The position numbers and the translations under genes are program-made. Shown here in pieces: positions 23,484 through 34,748 of a stretch of DNA of 64,000 nucleotides. The notes under the pieces were generated by a model. That model searched no databases, was not told the origin of the DNA, and saw only the letters and a program-made list of their open reading frames with translations. The DNA is from Prostheceraeus crozeri. Its lineage: Eukaryota; Platyhelminthes; Polycladida; Euryleptidae. Within the stretch, counting starts at the first letter, position 1. Each line of letters starts with the position of its first letter. Location of the stretch: the NCBI GenBank assembly GCA_907163375.1, contig CAJQUW010004746.1, forward strand, positions 713,022 to 777,021. The letters are read 5' to 3'.

Positions 23484-23617
23484 TATATGGAAAATATATA
23501 CATTTGATTAAATAGTTTGCTTGTTTCAGTGTAAGATCAATTTCTCGAAATGAAGTAGCCTAACAATCGATTGCTAACATGCACTTTTCAAGTCAATTCA
23601 TCAATTTTCAAAATTAC

Positions 23618-23778
23618 CTCAATGAAGCCATGGCAAACGGCATGTATGCCATGTTACTGATGAAACCGATCACGAAGGAAATCACAACGAAAGCAATGTA
23701 TCCAACGTCGCATCCATATTTGCACAGACCAGGTGTGCCTGTTATAGTGCTATTCGCGAAGCAGTTGCATGATGAAAA
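23618..23778 (-). CDS. SLCO/OATP transporter, second-last coding exon
   Basis: An acceptor (GCGCTTTCAG) precedes 23778 and a donor (GAG then GTAATT) follows 23618. The 161-bp exon starts in phase 0 and encodes FSSCNCFANSTITGTPGLC, the Cys-rich end of the extracellular loop after the Kazal-like domain. A membrane helix follows (GYIAFVVISFVIGFISNMAY), then PFAMASLR. Its last two bases plus the first base of the next exon make the split Arg codon, as expected. Confidence 0.85.
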
Positions 23779-24479
23779 CTGAAAGCGCAGAAGCAATAGG
23801 CTGTGTATGAAAGTCATACGTTACTGAAAAAGTTGAAATTCCTTTTACTTTGCGCAAGAGGCAAATTTGTTCGGAATGCGAAAGCAATATAAAAAGAAAA
23901 GATTGGTTCATAAGACTATCTTTTTCACTTACAAACAATATTTGCTTAAAACATACGTGTATGACATATCTGAAGCCATTTCACTCACTATTCACGCAAG
24001 TTCCTCGCTTTACTAAGAAACATTCGCTTATTAATACATGTACACGTAGGTTGCACAAATTCTCGGCCGAAGCCTTCGTCAGGTGCATGTAAACTGAATA
24101 TGACTGGCAAACTGAGCAAATGTTGAGCACTAATTAAACTGGACACAAATGAAAATTCAAGACATAGATATCAACACATTGTAGCAAAGATGACAATAAA
24201 ACTGCAGTGGGCTAAAGACAAATAGTTATTTACACTAAATACAAGAATAATCAGTAAATAAATGAAAATACACAAATATCAATAATAATATATATTGTGG
24301 TAGAAAAGGGAAAAAATTAAATAAGAACGATAAGTGAATAGAAGAAAATAAAAATAAATTTGCGATGCTGATGAATAAGTATATACTATACAAACTTTTT
24401 TAAAGGAAAAATTGAAACCCATTCAAAAAATTGAAAAAAAATAAAATATAATAAAATATTGTAGAAAACTGAAATAATC

Positions 24480-27096
24480 AATTACAAATACCTAATTCAC
24501 AACCACAACAACCATTCACCAAGGAATGGGCCCGACAAATGTGCAGTGGTTCCTCCGAATGTCGGACATTGGGATGACGCAAATTGCGCTCAACGATTTT
24601 CCACGAAAGTAGCATTGATGGCAAAACACTACGATTTTGAATCCCGTGAGTCTCATATAAATGTTTGAAGACGGTTGCATTATCATTATACAAATGTTCA
24701 CGAAATCTGAAGTACATTGTGCGGCAAGTTTCTCCAATGTATTTATCGTGTTATTTATCTTCTCTGCTATTTATGGTGGCATAACAAACAAGAAATTTCG
24801 TAAACTGGGGTGGGGCCCACTGCGGGCAGCGAGCATTCGCCTGTGGGCACGGGCGCGGACACGGACATGTACAATAATGGCTTATTCACGTGAATTCATA
24901 TCCGATCAGTGGATATGCAGGTAGAGATTCATGGCGGCATACATCAAAGATAGCATAAATGACGTAGGCTTAATGTAAGCTGAGCATATTATATAATTGG
25001 ATCTAGTCACCATCGAATTTAGTCATCATCGTATTCTTTAGTCACTATTTCTGAGGGCTAGATCTAGGCCTGCTAGCATCCTACATTTAGACCTTTTATC
25101 GTGTGTGTAAGAGATTGCATTTTTAGAATGTCGCTCCACAATAGGCCTATATAATATATATATCTTCATCGCAGGCATATCCACACAATGGAAAAGCTTT
25201 TAGGCTCAATAGCATGAACAGATTACATAAGACTAAAACAGTTCGATAGGATCACGCCTAAGCTTAATCTCTAAGAGCCGTATGCACCAATGTGTGTTAA
25301 TCTAAGAACAAACGTTATTCTATGAATAAGAACAGATGATTTGCATTACTACATTAGTCGTGGCTCAACTTTATGCGCGGTTGGTGTCAGATGTATCTGC
25401 ATTGCCAGCTTCCACGTTTCTCAAAAAAATGGAAAGAAAAACAGTATTAGCTAGAAACTTGACATACCTAGCTCAGGAGCACTAGCTGAATTGCAGGCAA
25501 TACCGGCAACGGTACGGGCACGGACGCGGGAGCGGGCCCTACCCCAGTTCATAAACTACGAACTTCGTGAAACAGTGACCAGGTTTTGCAGCACATTTGC
25601 ATGACACACAATTTGGAGCACACTTTCGATGACCGCGCTTAGGCTGTAGCAATTGAGAAAGAGGTGGTTTATTTTTGCAAATTATTTGCACTTATGAATC
25701 GAAGCCATCCAGTCTGAGGAGAAGAGAAGATTCATCGTTCAATCTATCACCAAGGAAAGGCAAGTAATAATTTAATTTTTGAGTTGCTATCGTGGTTCAC
25801 ATTTCTCAGCTTCATTGGTCGCTCATTATGAGAAAACGTCGAACAATGTGTTCAGGAAAACCGCTATCCTGAAACCGTCGACCGAGAGTCGGAAGGTCAT
25901 CCCTTTAATGTTTCAGCGTCAGAGTAGATGCCACACACGTGATGCCTTTCACCGATATGCAACCCGATCTTCTGTGAGCGCGGTACGAATGAAGACCACG
26001 GAATCACGCATCCGCTGCGCGGTCCTTTTATATACAGTCCAGTTCTAATGCAAGGCTGAGTATGTACTTCTGCATCTAAAAAGTTAATATTGCCATCTTC
26101 CGAAAGTTCCGCGAATGTCAATTTTGTTTCAGGTAATATATCATTCACAACATGAAGAAGGTGCTCAAGTGAGATATCCGATGCGATAAAGAAGATGTCA
26201 TCGATGTATCTATACCAAAATTTTATATGAGGTGCAGTCTCCTTGATGTGTTTCTCAATATAATCCATACGATAGCCAATGGAGGTGATGCACAGCTGCC
26301 CATAACTAGACCGGCATCACCTATAAATACGGTATCATCTGCCACAAAATTGTCCGCTTGTAGATAAATATAGAGTAGCTCCTTCGAATGAATGGGAGAC
26401 AAAATCCCAAAAGAAGACGATCCATGATTTTGACAAGATTCTGTCGAACGTTGATAATGCTGGGTGATGCTGCAATATCCACTGTCGGAATGAAGCCGTA
26501 CAAATTGATTATATCTAGGCAGATCAAGTGACATTATAGCAGAGACAAACTGGAACCGGATTTAAGATGAGATGGAACGAAATCCAATAGTTCCGTAAAT
26601 ATCCGCAATTTCACTAATTTGCTAATTGCAAATCTCAAATTAACCCGGACATATGCAACTTTAAATAGGGAGATGTAAACTAGACCGATAGTGTCGAGAA
26701 ATAGTGTCTAGAAATAGTGTCGATGTTGGGAGATGGAAACTAGGCCTGCTGATGATTCCTGATATTGGATGAAATAGTAGCTATTCAGGTTTGTTTCCAT
26801 TTTTCGACTGAGGATGCAAATCAATATCTTATATATTATATAATATATCTATTATATAGTATTATATCTTACTATATACTACTTATATTGCTTACATAAC
26901 GTATATTGCTATTCTATTTGAATGAACTTTGAGTAACGCCATCAGTTGATGAAATAATTGGACGGCCTTTCATAGGGCCTCGCGTGTGGTCTTTGAGCAG
27001 TAAATAAATAGAGCAAGGTAATTGCTCACTGCATTTGAGATCATGGAAAATTAATGCTAAATCCATACCAACATAATTCAATGAGATATCAGACAA
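24480..27096 (-). pseudogene. Penelope-like RT plus GIY-YIG nuclease, broken
   Basis: The protein would copy RNA by target-primed reverse transcription and nick DNA with its GIY-YIG domain. RT fragments overlap in different frames at 26223-26268. The nuclease fragment has KYIGET, the Arg-rich helix RFREHLY and the NG at its C-terminal end. The sequence is split by several frame changes and by the later insertion at 24805-25547. It is clearly dead. Confidence 0.75.
24805..25547. mobile_element. hAT-type non-autonomous element inside the Penelope-like copy
   Basis: Termini are CTGGGGTGGGGCCC and, reversed, CTGGGGTAGGGCCC. The flanks are TTCGTAAA (24797-24804) and TTCATAAA (25548-25555), an 8-bp target duplication with one mismatch, which is the hAT signature. 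On the minus strand the interrupted retroelement coding sequence resumes on the other side. No transposase is encoded. Confidence 0.8.
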
Positions 27097-27338
27097 TTTC
27101 TTATTGTACTTTGACTGGATATACAGATATCCAGTATATATTTATTAATGTATTTATACAGAAATTGTAATTATGTACAAATATGTAAAAAATGTAATTG
27201 TACAGAAATATGTATAATGTACATAAAATGATTCAGAACCTGATGATGCCCCTTTGATATAAGGTTGCAATATATTTAAGAGTAGCCTATATTTTAACTT
27301 CGATCACCTTACTTGGTTTTCCCAAAACATTAATTTAA
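27097..27338. other. Intron gap between elements
   Basis: Nothing recognised; likely the lost 5' part of the degraded Penelope-like element. Confidence 0.3.
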
Positions 27339-28514
27339 CACGTTCACTGCCAACTACGAGTATACTCGTAGTTGAGGGTGCTCTCATTTTTGCCAATACG
27401 AGTATACTCGTAGTCAAGTAAAATAGGTCCTACACCTAAAAAATGATGCATGATCAAAACAAATCACATGAGCCATGTGTCTAGATCAAATGTAAAGCGT
27501 GAGACTCGAAAAACATAGATATATACACATAAAGACTTGTCTACAGGGTGTTCAATAAGATACATAAATTATGAACAAACATACTCAGATTTTATCCTAT
27601 TCGTGTTCAGATCACTCGTTTTTTATTCTTTTTTTCCCTAATGCACCTTCCACATTATCGTCGGTGTGCCGGGAATGTGTAGAATAATGATTGGTTGAGC
27701 TTCCGCTACAGGGTGTTCAATAAACTGCATTTTATAAAAGGCCATATAGTATAACACTGTCTTTTACACACAGGTTGCACATCTGTTATTTGCGTGTTCA
27801 GCAGCTTTCATAGGCCAATCACGCATCTTGAATAGGCCTAAATTATATTAATAACTATGTTTCATAACTGTCATCAGATGAATCTCCGGAATCATCATAA
27901 TCGCTTTCTAGTATAGCGGCCTCCCGCTCGTATGTATACTTTCTCTTCATCTTGCGGAATGACAACCATAAGTGAAGTGATGACTATTTCAGTCTTTCCT
28001 CGTTTAGAATGTGAGAATCCCTGTATGTTTTGTGTTGGCTGACACACTGAATCGATAATATAGCATAGATATCTAACAATTTGAATTATTGCCATACCCT
28101 GAAGTCTTTTGAAAAGATAATGAGGAAACTTGATTCGAAAGGTCAATTTTCCCTACTATTGTTGTGTGTCTGAGTCATAGATCTACCACGCGATTGGAGT
28201 GTTTTCATGGCCTGAGTTATCAATTCGCCTCATTGGAGATGCCTATGCAGAATAATACTGTTCAGGTGACAGTCAAAATTCATTTTTTTGCTACTACGAG
28301 TATACTCGTAGTTGGCAAATATCATGGAAATTTCTTCATATTTGCCAGCTACGAGTATACTCGTAGTGGTCCATATCTATGCAAATGCAAATGCTCTAAA
28401 ATGGTATCTGTGACTTCCACTGACTACAAATAACACAATATTTTTCATGGTAATTAGCTGGATTTGTTTGGCAAATAGGAAGAGACTAGCAATTTTGGCT
28501 TGGCAGTGAAAGTG
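27339..28514. mobile_element. TTAA-flanked (piggyBac-type) element with repeated palindromes
   Basis: TTAA sits at 27335-27338 and 28515-28518. The ends are CACGTTCACTGCCAA and, reversed, CACTTTCACTGCCAA. Inside, the palindrome CTACGAGTATACTCGTAG or its core occurs four times: 27354-27371, 27397-27412, 28294-28311 and 28349-28366. Two lie near each end. No transposase frame is seen, so it is non-autonomous. Confidence 0.8.
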
Positions 28515-29050
28515 TTAATACTAAAACAATATTATATATTATTTACTTTCTAAGCATGTGCATGAAGCAATAAGCGTCTACTGATGCGACATACAGGGCT
28601 TTAGAGGACACCTATAAAAACTAATGGATTAATGGATTTTTCAATAATTGTCTTGTTCTCGGTGTCCATGAATTGTCTATCTTCATAATTTTGATACTAT
28701 ATTTGTAATGATTGTGTTATCATTTGAGCTTCCAGTAATTGCCTGTGAAGTCGTCTGAGACATGATGTTATCAAAACACGATTTTCCAGTAAATCTCATG
28801 GTAATCATCGGGGTGTACCGATTATTTCTTTTGATTTTATCTGAAATGGACGTTTTCCATGTACTGAAAGTACCTATTTAATTAAAGGAAACATAATAGT
28901 AAGGTACACAACATAATACGTAAAACGGGTCCTGAATGTTCCATGCAAAAGGTATTATGATTTTCTAGTCCAGTCCTACATTACGTTGAATAATTTTGAA
29001 TTTTTATCAATTGCTCTTGATTATATTGCAGTAGGCTACTTAAAGTATTA

Positions 29051-29238
29051 CTACACCTTTTCCATTTCTTTTTCAGATCTTTCCAAATGAATTTCAGACA
29101 CTTCCATTTGGATTTCAGATATCTTCAAAGTTGAGTCTGAGGTAGATATCTGAAATTCAATTGGAGAAATCTGAAATCCATCTGGAAATGTCTGAAATTC
29201 ATTTGGAAAGATCTGAAATAGACATGGAAAAGGTGTAG
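29051..29238. mobile_element. Small foldback element built of 21-bp repeats
   Basis: The unit starts CTACACCTTTTCCAT and ends with its complement, with TA on both sides. The right arm is four tandem 21-bp units that begin TCTGAAAT, and the left arm holds their complements. It is a miniature inverted-repeat element inside the hAT element. Confidence 0.7.
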
Positions 29239-29514
29239 TAGAAGATACAAAAGCATAGAACAGGAAGTTTACTTTATATGATTACAAGGGCATTGCATCT
29301 CAACCAAAATCACATCGTTGATCATCATCATCGAAATAATGAGACGTGGAAGAGCGGATTCATTTTCCAACCAATGATGGCATGAAAGGACAGAAGCCAT
29401 CCTTATTATTATGTCGAAGGGGTCTGAAGTGACCCGCAATTACTTACTATAGGACTCCAATTTGGTAAATGATAATTGCATTCGTTATCAACAGAAATTA
29501 AATATAGGCCGATA

Positions 29515-29590
29515 TTCCGCGCTGTGACTCGAACACAGGTCCCCTAGTTCTACTCGTGAGAAAACTCCATACGAAGGCTACAACAGCATT
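29515..29590 (-). repeat. tRNA-like segment, possible SINE head
   Basis: On the minus strand a perfect T-arm (CTGTG TTCGAGT CACAG, 29522-29538) forms a B-box-like sequence. A TAGCCTTCGTATGG stretch about 40 bases upstream could be an A box. The rest does not fold into a clean tRNA, so a tRNA-derived SINE or old pseudogene is more likely than a working tRNA. Confidence 0.35.
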
Positions 29591-31140
29591 TGGTTAGTTG
29601 ATTGGTTAGTCAAAGTGAATGTTTGCATGTATGAGTCAACCAGAGACGAGATCGTGACATGGCCAAGGATTACCAAGAATTAGAAAAGCAGAAATCGGTG
29701 CTTCTTCCAGAGTGGAAGCCGAGCCCTGGCCTGGATTTTCGGAGACTCAACCGGTCGCTTGTTCTTAAGATTGTTTTCATTGCCGTCCTCTAAAACCTAA
29801 TATATCTGTATACGAAAAATGTATTGCGTTGATGCGCATTCAAATACAATTTGTGCTGTTTACAATCATGTCCATCATGACGAACGCTAGAATCATTTGA
29901 CATTGATGGTTAGGCTATTATCTTCCTTGACACACGCAAAATGTTCTCCCTAAAAATTCTATTAATGAATTTAAAGACTAGCGCGCTTTGTACAGAACGA
30001 CTAAGTCATGACAAAATATTTCTGTGAGTTATGATAGAATTTTCAAAGAATTTTATTGGCGGCATACGTTATTGATGGCATGGACATTTCCTTTGCGGGC
30101 GCGAGTCATAATTACGGTTTAAAAATCAGACACGCATTTGCATATTTCGATATAGGAATACGTTGTATATCTACGAATATAAAAACATGCATGTATACTT
30201 GCTACAAGCATCTACAATGTAACATTGCAGCTAGCTGCTGGTTATGTGCATTAGCTTATCAATACTCATATGTCTTTATTCTGAGCAAGAAGACATTTTG
30301 AGTGAATCTTAATGACTTGAAATATGATAATTGATTGTTCAATCATAATTTGCGAATATACTCAAAGGTTACTAATTTTAAATAAGACGGGCCTTGGCCT
30401 AAAAATCAAAAAAATACGAGTCGGGCTCTGACCAAAAATTAAATCTCTACAGCGAGACCAAAACTTCGGGCCTTGGATTACGGGACCAGTTGCTGTTCCG
30501 GGCTCCTGTACCCAGACTCGGTGAAAAAATACTAAATATACTTACACATGATAATATGCGAAAATAACTTTTTTTGCCAGTATTTATGATAAATATGAAA
30601 ATCTAGTGTAGGGGAGAATTCAGTTGTTATCAGTCATTGGAATGATAAAAAGAAGTCGTTTGAATTTATATTAGTAGTTCAATGCACGATGTACATGTAA
30701 AGTTGAGTGTATCTAGAAATTTGAAATCCTGTCTTTCGATCAGTCACCAAGTTTGAATGATAATTTACAAAAATCTTCAAAAGACCACTAATCGGCAAAT
30801 AATCGGTTGATTAGCAACTAATCAGGCGATTACCGATTATCGCTCTGCCGTGTCAATATTCGGCCGATTAATCGGTACACCCCTAGTAATCATGAACAAT
30901 CGCTCTGCAACACAATGTTTATAACTCTTTAATTAAAAGTGTGATATACTGTATGTTTTATTGTATAGTTGATCTGCTTTCTTTGACTGATAAAAAAGGA
31001 ATTTTGCTTGCTCTTGCGAATGTTCTCTATCGTGATTATGACAAGTACTATAACTTGGGTAAAAAAGATGATAGAGCACATTGATGAATTTTGGAGTAGA
31101 TTGTGGTGCTCAGACAACGATATGATTGAATCGTTATATA

Positions 31141-32508
31141 AACGAATAAGAACGACAGCATTTTTCCGACAAGGCCTTTCGATCCGCTCTATTTCATGTC
31201 GAGCGCGGATATGACAACTTCATCGCACAGATCACATATAGATTACTAACATCAAGACGTCACAGAATGGATAGCGAATTGGAGACACGGACAGTACACT
31301 ACAAAGCCTAGAACAAATGAAATGGCATGACTTGACAAACCAGACAAAAGAAGACATAGAAATGAACAAAGATAATTACGGCCAAGGCAAAGTTAGGTCA
31401 TACACGAACTCTTTCTGTACACACAACTCAGGAGAAAGACACTGAATACTGATGGCTTCTAAAATACGTAAAAAATGAAAATTATTTACAGAAAATAAAA
31501 CTTTAAAAGGAGACGCTGCAGTGGACGGATTTACAGATGTACAGCTGATGATATGACGGGTTATGGCACTAGCAGGCTTCTTCTTAGAGCGTGGTGGAGC
31601 CGTCTTGCCTTCTTTCATCCAAACAGGAATGTGCTCCTGTATCCTCTCCCGAAGATATCTGCCTGTTCTGCCAAGGTATCTGCATCCGCAGGTACACGAA
31701 AAAGAATAGATAACATTGGATTGGGCAGAGACAGGCTGACGATCTTTAGGAGAAGAAACAGGAACACGACACGTAGAAAATACAATGACCGGCTTTACGG
31801 CTGGAAAAACGGACAAAATCTTGTTCAGACTGCGCTTCGCAAAAGAAGCGGCCTTATCCCCAACAAAAGGCAATCTCAACCAAACAACTTTCTTATCCGG
31901 ACCAAATTTCGGGCACTTATCTTTTGGAGATTGCATAAAACGGCTGATGAAATGTAACGGATAACCGTTGGAGACAAGAGTGTCCTCGATTAAACGAAGC
32001 TCTGATTGCAAAACATCTGGCGTACATATACGATGAGCACGAAATGTCAGTGACTTCACAAGTGCAATCTTGTAAGACAGCGGAACAAAACTGAAATAAC
32101 TTGTATACAGTCCAGTCCAAGTACGCTTTCTGAAAACCGACGTGCATACCGACCCGTCCTGACGACGTTTACACATTACATCAAGAAAAGACAGCACATT
32201 GTCGTCTTCAAACTCATATGTGAAACACAAAGATGGATGTAAGGAATTCAGCACAGCAAGAAAACCTTTGGCATCGTCTAACGATGACACCAGACAAAAA
32301 CAATCATCTACATATCTTTGATAAAAAGACGTACTGTCACTGATTTCTGATAAGATTTTCTTCTCAAGGGAACCAAGAAAAATATCCGCAAATATGGGAT
32401 CCAAACAGCTTCCCATGGCACACCCATCAACTTGTCATATCCGCGTTCGACATGAAATAGAGCGGATCGAAAGGCCTTGTCGGAAAAATGCTGTCGTTCT
32501 TATTCATT
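31141..32508 (-). mobile_element. 5'-truncated Penelope-like element with inverted flanks
   Basis: Bases 31141-31216 are repeated as the reverse complement at about 32432-32508, on either side of an RT/nuclease ORF. The ORF's RT sequence stops abruptly at the right inverted repeat, showing 5' truncation. Inverted flanking copies are a known feature of Penelope-like insertions. It lies in the large transporter intron. Confidence 0.75.
31376..32416 (-). CDS. Penelope-like RT C-terminal half plus GIY-YIG nuclease
   Basis: The 346-codon frame starts inside the RT with MGSCLDPIFADIFLGSLE (the open frame continues a few codons further upstream). It has the catalytic YQRYVDDCFCLV and a thumb region with a long basic stretch. 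The GIY-YIG domain reads SNVIYSFSCTCGCRYLGRTG and then RERIQEHIP. The C-terminal region ends at the stop at 31376. The fingers and the N-terminal part of the RT are missing, so it cannot retrotranspose, yet the remaining frame is undamaged. This suggests a fairly recent truncated insertion and a different lineage from the decayed copy at 24-27 kb. Confidence 0.8.
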   Translation of the reverse strand: MGSCLDPIFADIFLGSLEKKILSEISDSTSFYQRYVDDCFCLVSSLDDAKGFLAVLNSLHPSLCFTYEFEDDNVLSFLDVMCKRRQDGSVCTSVFRKRTWTGLYTSYFSFVPLSYKIALVKSLTFRAHRICTPDVLQSELRLIEDTLVSNGYPLHFISRFMQSPKDKCPKFGPDKKVVWLRLPFVGDKAASFAKRSLNKILSVFPAVKPVIVFSTCRVPVSSPKDRQPVSAQSNVIYSFSCTCGCRYLGRTGRYLRERIQEHIPVWMKEGKTAPPRSKKKPASAITRHIISCTSVNPSTAASPFKVLFSVNNFHFLRILEAISIQCLSPELCVQKEFVYDLTLPWP

Positions 32509-32512
32509 TACA

Positions 32513-33462
32513 AATGCGCTAAAGGGTCAAAATTCTTCCATGAATCGTTATGTATAAATTGGAACATATGTTGCTTTTTCGGAATTATGAAATTTGTATG
32601 AAATTGTACATCATCAAATAACTATCATTTACAGCAAATTCTACACATCTATCTTCATAATTTATGAAAATAATTATTCAAATTTTGAGAATTATGTTTA
32701 GAAAGCAGGCTTTTCAAAAAGACTTTATTTTATTTGGTATTACGATTCAACAGTTCAATTTCCTTTGTGTTTGTTGCCACTTGAAATTTATCTTCGCTAT
32801 ATATAACGTCAATTTGACCCCGATTACGCCTGCATTGATTTGACTCTCATCGCAAAACTCTTGGTGCGTGGGTTTCACTGTCCGTGCGATGTGATCATTG
32901 TTTCGTGTGTTGGCCCATGCATGTCAGCTGTTTCGCTCTTTTATTTTGCCTGCTGCAAAAAGTGTCCGTGATTTGCCGTTCTATCTTTCATGTATTGTGT
33001 GCTTCATCTTGCATACAGATTTATGTCGGCTTTTGGCGCAAGATCCTGCTCATTCATTGTGCTGAAGCCCATGATGAGGGCGGAATGAAGTATTGCTGAA
33101 AGGTCTTTCAATTACCACGGCCCCAGCACATTATACACTGAACTAAAACGCAGTTTACATGCATTACATATCAAATTAAATGCCCTCCTATCTTTTTGAC
33201 CATTAAGCAATTTTAAGGATAATTAGATAAATGCACAGACCGACCATGCGCTAACATTTCTACAAGCACCCAGTTAATCTTGCTTCACTATATTTCACTA
33301 TCCGCTTCATGTTATTATGTTAGGTATAATGATATTTTCGCCAAGACATGCACAGTCGACCTGGAAATTCACTTTAGGTGGACAGTAATCGGACGTAAAT
33401 ATAAAGCTGTTTAATTGGATACAAGTGTAAATCGCTGAGCAAGAAAATTGATTCCGACTTAC
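32513..33462. other. Transporter intron, remaining part
   Basis: About 950 bp with no element ends or coding potential that I can support. Confidence 0.45.
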
Positions 33463-33791
33463 TTTCATACTATTGATTTCTTTACATCCTGCTGCGCATG
33501 GTGAGAGGAAAACTTGATTATCGGTGCTACAAATCGGTTGAAATTGATTGAGATCGCAGATACACCGACTGTTACATTCAAGAGAAGCATTCCATTGTCC
33601 GCTGCTTCCGATGGATCCACTTACAGGTATTTGTGGACAAGATAAGAATATAAAGCTGATTCCAAGTGCAGCCATAATAGTAAGTACAATACTTGAATGA
33701 AGAACTTGCTTAACTAATGAACTTGGAAAACGTGTCATCAGGTAACCTCCAATCAGGGATCCGAGGGCAGCCGCCAAAGCTGCAACAGCCC
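33463..33791 (-). CDS. SLCO/OATP transporter, exon with Kazal-like domain
   Basis: The acceptor TTTTTCCGTAG precedes 33791 and the donor (AAA then GTAAGT) follows 33463. The 329-bp exon completes a split Gly codon and ends in phase 0. It encodes AVAALAAALGSLIGGYLMTRF (membrane helix and the GG loop of OATPs) and a further helix (VLTIMAALGISFIFLSC). The extracellular Kazal-like segment follows, with ECNSRCICDLNQFQPICS and FLSPCAAGCKEINSMK. The Cys spacing is the OATP family signature. The codon phase fits the exons on both sides, so the four exons form one continuous reading frame. Confidence 0.9.
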
Positions 33792-34583
33792 CTACGGAAA
33801 AAGTTCATTAATTACCAATTACATGCTAACATGTGAGAAGATATCATAAATGTAGCTAGGGTAGTGTTTAACTTTGGTATCTTCCGTTTCCTGGATCCTT
33901 CGAACTTTTTTTGACCGTGTCGTGTCTCAATTCGATTATACATATAAATATAAATAAAATTACATGTATGTCATAGAGTTATACATCGACAATATTTTCA
34001 CTCAATCAGTGACATATTGCATAATGCAATGGGAGAATCAAACTTGTTTGTCCTCCTCTTCTAGCTTTTTCGATTCATTCTTCACTTTCTTGACAATGTG
34101 ATCATATTTTGCAAAAACTTGCCAAAAGTAACAGGGAATGTCACTTCATTTCGAGAGACCTTTCATCCGATGTTCTGCTTTAAAGCTGCAATAAATTCAA
34201 TCTCAAAGTCAGAAATTTGAGGATGAGTAATGATAAACGTAAAAAGCCCTACTACAGTTTCTCTGCACCTGAATGGTAAAATATTGAAGTTGTTGATTCC
34301 TTCATAACATCCATCATCAAGACAATCAATTAATTCAAAAGTACATGTATAATATCTTATTTAAAACATAGGACTCAAGCTCTCGAATGATGCGCACGTG
34401 TATAAGACTTGGTAGGGATGAGATTGAGAACCGATTGAATTCTGTTTAGGTGGTCTGTTTTTGATAGTCAACTTCTTATTAGAGATAATCCCCTCATAGC
34501 GCGTTGATCATTATGATGAGGCTATGATAGCATGAAAACAACATGCAATGTTCAAGGCAAATCAAATGATGAGGAAATCTTAC
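33792..34583. other. Transporter intron
   Basis: The 792-bp intron between two transporter exons; donor and acceptor are canonical. Nothing else was recognised. Confidence 0.8.
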
Positions 34584-34748
34584 CAACAGAGATGCTTGCT
34601 GAGGCCGCTGTTCTTTCAAATTGTACTTCGAAATATTTCGGCAGGAAAGTGCCAAATGATGAAAACGTGACATAATCGATAGCTGCACCGACTGTCATTA
34701 GAACTACGGCTGGGTTGGTTAACATTCGCTTCAAAGCTTTCAGAAAAC
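34584..34748 (-). CDS. SLCO/OATP transporter, exon for helix 7-8 region
   Basis: The acceptor CATTTTCAG lies above 34748 and the donor (GTTG then GTAAG) below 34584. The 165-bp exon encodes GFLKALKRMLTNPAVVLMTV, then YVTFSSFGTFLPKYFEVQFE and ASASISVG. This is the family's cytoplasmic loop, helix 7 and the conserved PKYxExQF region. The upstream exons, which should encode helices 1-6 and the N-terminus, are not seen in the remaining 1.6 kb before the Polinton or in 57.6-64 kb. They may lie outside the window, which would place the Polinton in a transporter intron. Confidence 0.85.

Larger units (their letters stand above)
24061..27096 (-). mobile_element. Penelope-like element, degraded, in the transporter intron
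   Basis: Minus-strand pieces occur in the correct order. LPCSIYLLLKDH and GRPIIS (26914-27096) are followed by MGSCASPPLAIVW (26223-26534), the catalytic WYRYIDDIFFI (25897-26268) and a Cys-rich linker (about 25600). The GIY-YIG nuclease KYIGETCRTMYFRFREH (24480-24760) comes next, and a tail motif CTGACGAAGGCTTCGGCC (24065-24082) comes last. A 743-bp hAT-type element is inserted between linker and nuclease. The 5' end is not defined. Confidence 0.75.
28809..30885. mobile_element. hAT-type element with perfect 8-bp target duplication
   Basis: GTAATCAT occurs directly outside both ends (28801-28808 and 30886-30893). The ends read CGGGGTGTACCGATTA and, reversed, TAGGGGTGTACCGATTA, and CGATTA-like motifs recur near the right end. 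Size is 2077 bp. I see no intact transposase, so it is non-autonomous or decayed. It carries a small foldback element and a tRNA-like segment. Confidence 0.8.

Noticed and set aside
27351-28366. CRISPR-like repeated palindromes
   Set aside because: There are only four copies, unevenly spaced and symmetric about the element ends, in an animal genome; they are transposon sub-terminal motifs.
29515-29590. Functional tRNA gene
   Set aside because: The T-arm is good, but the anticodon and acceptor stems do not form; kept only as a tRNA-like repeat.
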